This document shows, in pieces, positions 5,873-6,283 of a stretch of 6,283 nt of DNA (position 1 is its first letter; every line of letters starts with the position of its first letter). The DNA is from Acidimicrobiia bacterium. GTDB taxonomy: Bacteria; Actinomycetota; Acidimicrobiia; Spongiisociales; SHLN01. The DNA is taken from NCBI GenBank assembly GCA_030623545.1, contig JAUXLW010000076.1, forward strand, positions 1-6,283, given 5' to 3'. The notes under the pieces were generated by a model. That model did not search any database. It saw nothing but the letters and a program-made list of their open reading frames with translations, and was not told the DNA's origin. The translations under genes and the position numbers were made by a program.

Positions 5873-5900
5873 GGCAGGTATGGCGGCGCCGCCTGCTGCC
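5873..5900 (+). terminator. GC-rich hairpin directly after the propeller gene
   Basis: Right after the TAA (5870-5872), GGCAG (5873-5877) pairs with CTGCC (5896-5900). Between them lies the perfect palindrome GGCGGCGCCGCC (5882-5893). Together they can form a long GC-rich stem. It is followed by TAGTGACGG, with no U-tract, so it is either a U-less actinobacterial-type terminator or a 3' stabilising hairpin. Confidence 0.4.
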
Positions 5901-5937
5901 TAGTGACGGCTGGTCCATATACGAAGTAGGGGAGGCC

Positions 5938-6148
5938 GGGAGGGGGGTGGGCCCAACAACGGCACCCTGAGCGAAGCGACGGTGAGACTCGCGGGTTGAA
6001 TCAAGAGCCCGTCGGGCACGCACCGAACTCAGCAGTTGATTGTTGGGCACCGCCTTGGGCAAGGTCACCTGGAAGCAACAATTCCTGGGGGAGTCAAGTT
6101 GGCGGCATTCCTGCCGTTGGTGGGCACCACCCACCCCTAACCCCTCCC
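5938..6148. repeat. Structured intergenic segment with imperfect inverted-repeat ends (MITE-like candidate)
   Basis: The ends are imperfect inverted repeats. CCCAACAACGGCA (5952-5964) matches the reverse complement of 6112-6124 at 12 of 13 bases. Outside it, both ends carry GGGAGGGG and GGTGGG blocks (right end read in reverse), with extra bases inserted on the right. Inside are small hairpins: 6007-6017 (GCCC/GGGC), 6053-6064 (CCTT/AAGG), 6103-6116 (CGGCA/TGCCG) and 6119-6131 (GGTGG/CCACC). A 12-mer TTGTTGGGCACC (6040-6051) recurs as TTGGTGGGCACC (6117-6128) and, partly and inverted, at 5951-5959. No reading frame here is protein-like. No clear target-site duplication flanks it. It may be a non-autonomous mobile repeat, a structured RNA, or a dispersed intergenic repeat. 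Confidence 0.4.
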
Positions 6149-6173
6149 ACTCCGCTGCGCTCCGCAGGAGGGG
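6141..6173. terminator. Bidirectional hairpin between convergent genes
   Basis: CCCCTC (6141-6146) pairs with GAGGGG (6168-6173), and inside it CTGCG (6155-6159) pairs with CGCAG (6163-6167) across a 3-nt loop; an 8-nt bulge lies on one side. It is 24 nt downstream of the stop codon of the minus-strand gene ending at 6198, and lies between two convergent genes, where a shared terminator would be expected. There is no T-run on either side. Confidence 0.4.
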
Positions 6174-6197
6174 AATGTTCACCACCATGGCCACGGG

Positions 6198-6283
6198 TTA
6201 CCCCCCTACGTTTGAATCAGGCTTCAGCTCGTAGGAGACGATACCCTTGCGATGAATCTCGACGAAGCGGCGATCGTTCTTCT
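6198..6283 (-). CDS. C-terminal end of an unidentified protein (partial, 27 residues visible)
   Basis: The frame entering from the right edge encodes KNDRRFVEIHRKGIVSYEL, then KPDSNVGG and TAA (6200-6198). The composition is protein-like, with alternating charged and hydrophobic residues as in a beta strand (RFVEIHRKGIVSYEL) and a flexible tail. It is the only open frame at this edge that reads like a real terminus, and it is convergent with the propeller gene. Too little is present to name the family. The visible part is 86 bases and the start lies outside the window. Confidence 0.5.
   Translation of the reverse strand, partial: KNDRRFVEIHRKGIVSYELKPDSNVGG

Noticed and set aside
5985..6020. 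Possible tRNA T-arm (GCGGGTTGAATC)
   Set aside because: The T-loop consensus GTTCRA is not met, and no acceptor, D or anticodon arms can be found around it.
5781..6194. 137-codon minus-strand ORF covering the right-hand intergenic region and the end of the propeller gene
   Set aside because: It runs into the propeller gene, has arginine-rich shadow composition, and starts only 3 bases after the stop of the partial gene, with no ribosome binding site of its own. The DNA is better explained by hairpins and repeats.

Overview
The window comes from a high-GC bacterium, most likely an actinomycete (Actinomycetota), possibly Acidimicrobiia-like. Four things support this. The DEAD-box helicase has the actinobacterial pattern of motifs (LFSATLDG, VFVRTKRGAD, RGLHVDDV, GRTARAGE). 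trmL appears to be leaderless, with a TANNNT -10 box directly before its GTG start. There is an RHH/CcdA-like small protein, and a secreted protein carries GDWNCDG-type propeller repeats. The phylum call rests on motif memory, not on a search.

Left part (1-3443), all on the minus strand. In transcription order it holds: an uncharacterised protein with an RHH-like N-terminus (3443-3027); a RimJ/RimL-type GNAT acetyltransferase (2991-2431), 35 bp downstream; a DEAD-box RNA helicase (2180-927), 250 bp further on; an SRPBCC/START-fold protein (807-373) with its own near-perfect Shine-Dalgarno; and possibly a 62-residue small protein (286-98), also with a good Shine-Dalgarno, after a strong hairpin. 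The first two genes look like one operon. Hairpins after the GNAT, helicase and SRPBCC genes suggest that the rest are separate transcripts.

Right part (3520-5872), plus strand. A divergent 76-bp spacer holds a perfect-arm palindrome and the leaderless promoter of trmL (tRNA wobble-position 2'-O-methyltransferase). Ten bases after trmL comes a 621-residue exported protein made of two repeat domains: seven FG-GAP-type repeats, then five repeats with acidic calcium-loop-like turns. It is probably co-transcribed with trmL, although no functional link is evident.

Right end (5873-6283). About 325 bp are non-coding. They contain a GC-rich hairpin just after the stop codon, and then a roughly 210-bp segment bounded by imperfect inverted repeats (5938-5964 and 6112-6148). 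That segment has several small hairpins and three copies of one 12-mer, and it looks like a MITE-like or structured intergenic repeat. The 3' end of a convergent minus-strand gene enters at 6198. No tRNA, rRNA, CRISPR, transposase or phage gene was seen. The most unusual items are the structured repeat at 5938-6148, the double-propeller secreted protein with only two cysteines, and the palindrome over the leaderless trmL promoter.
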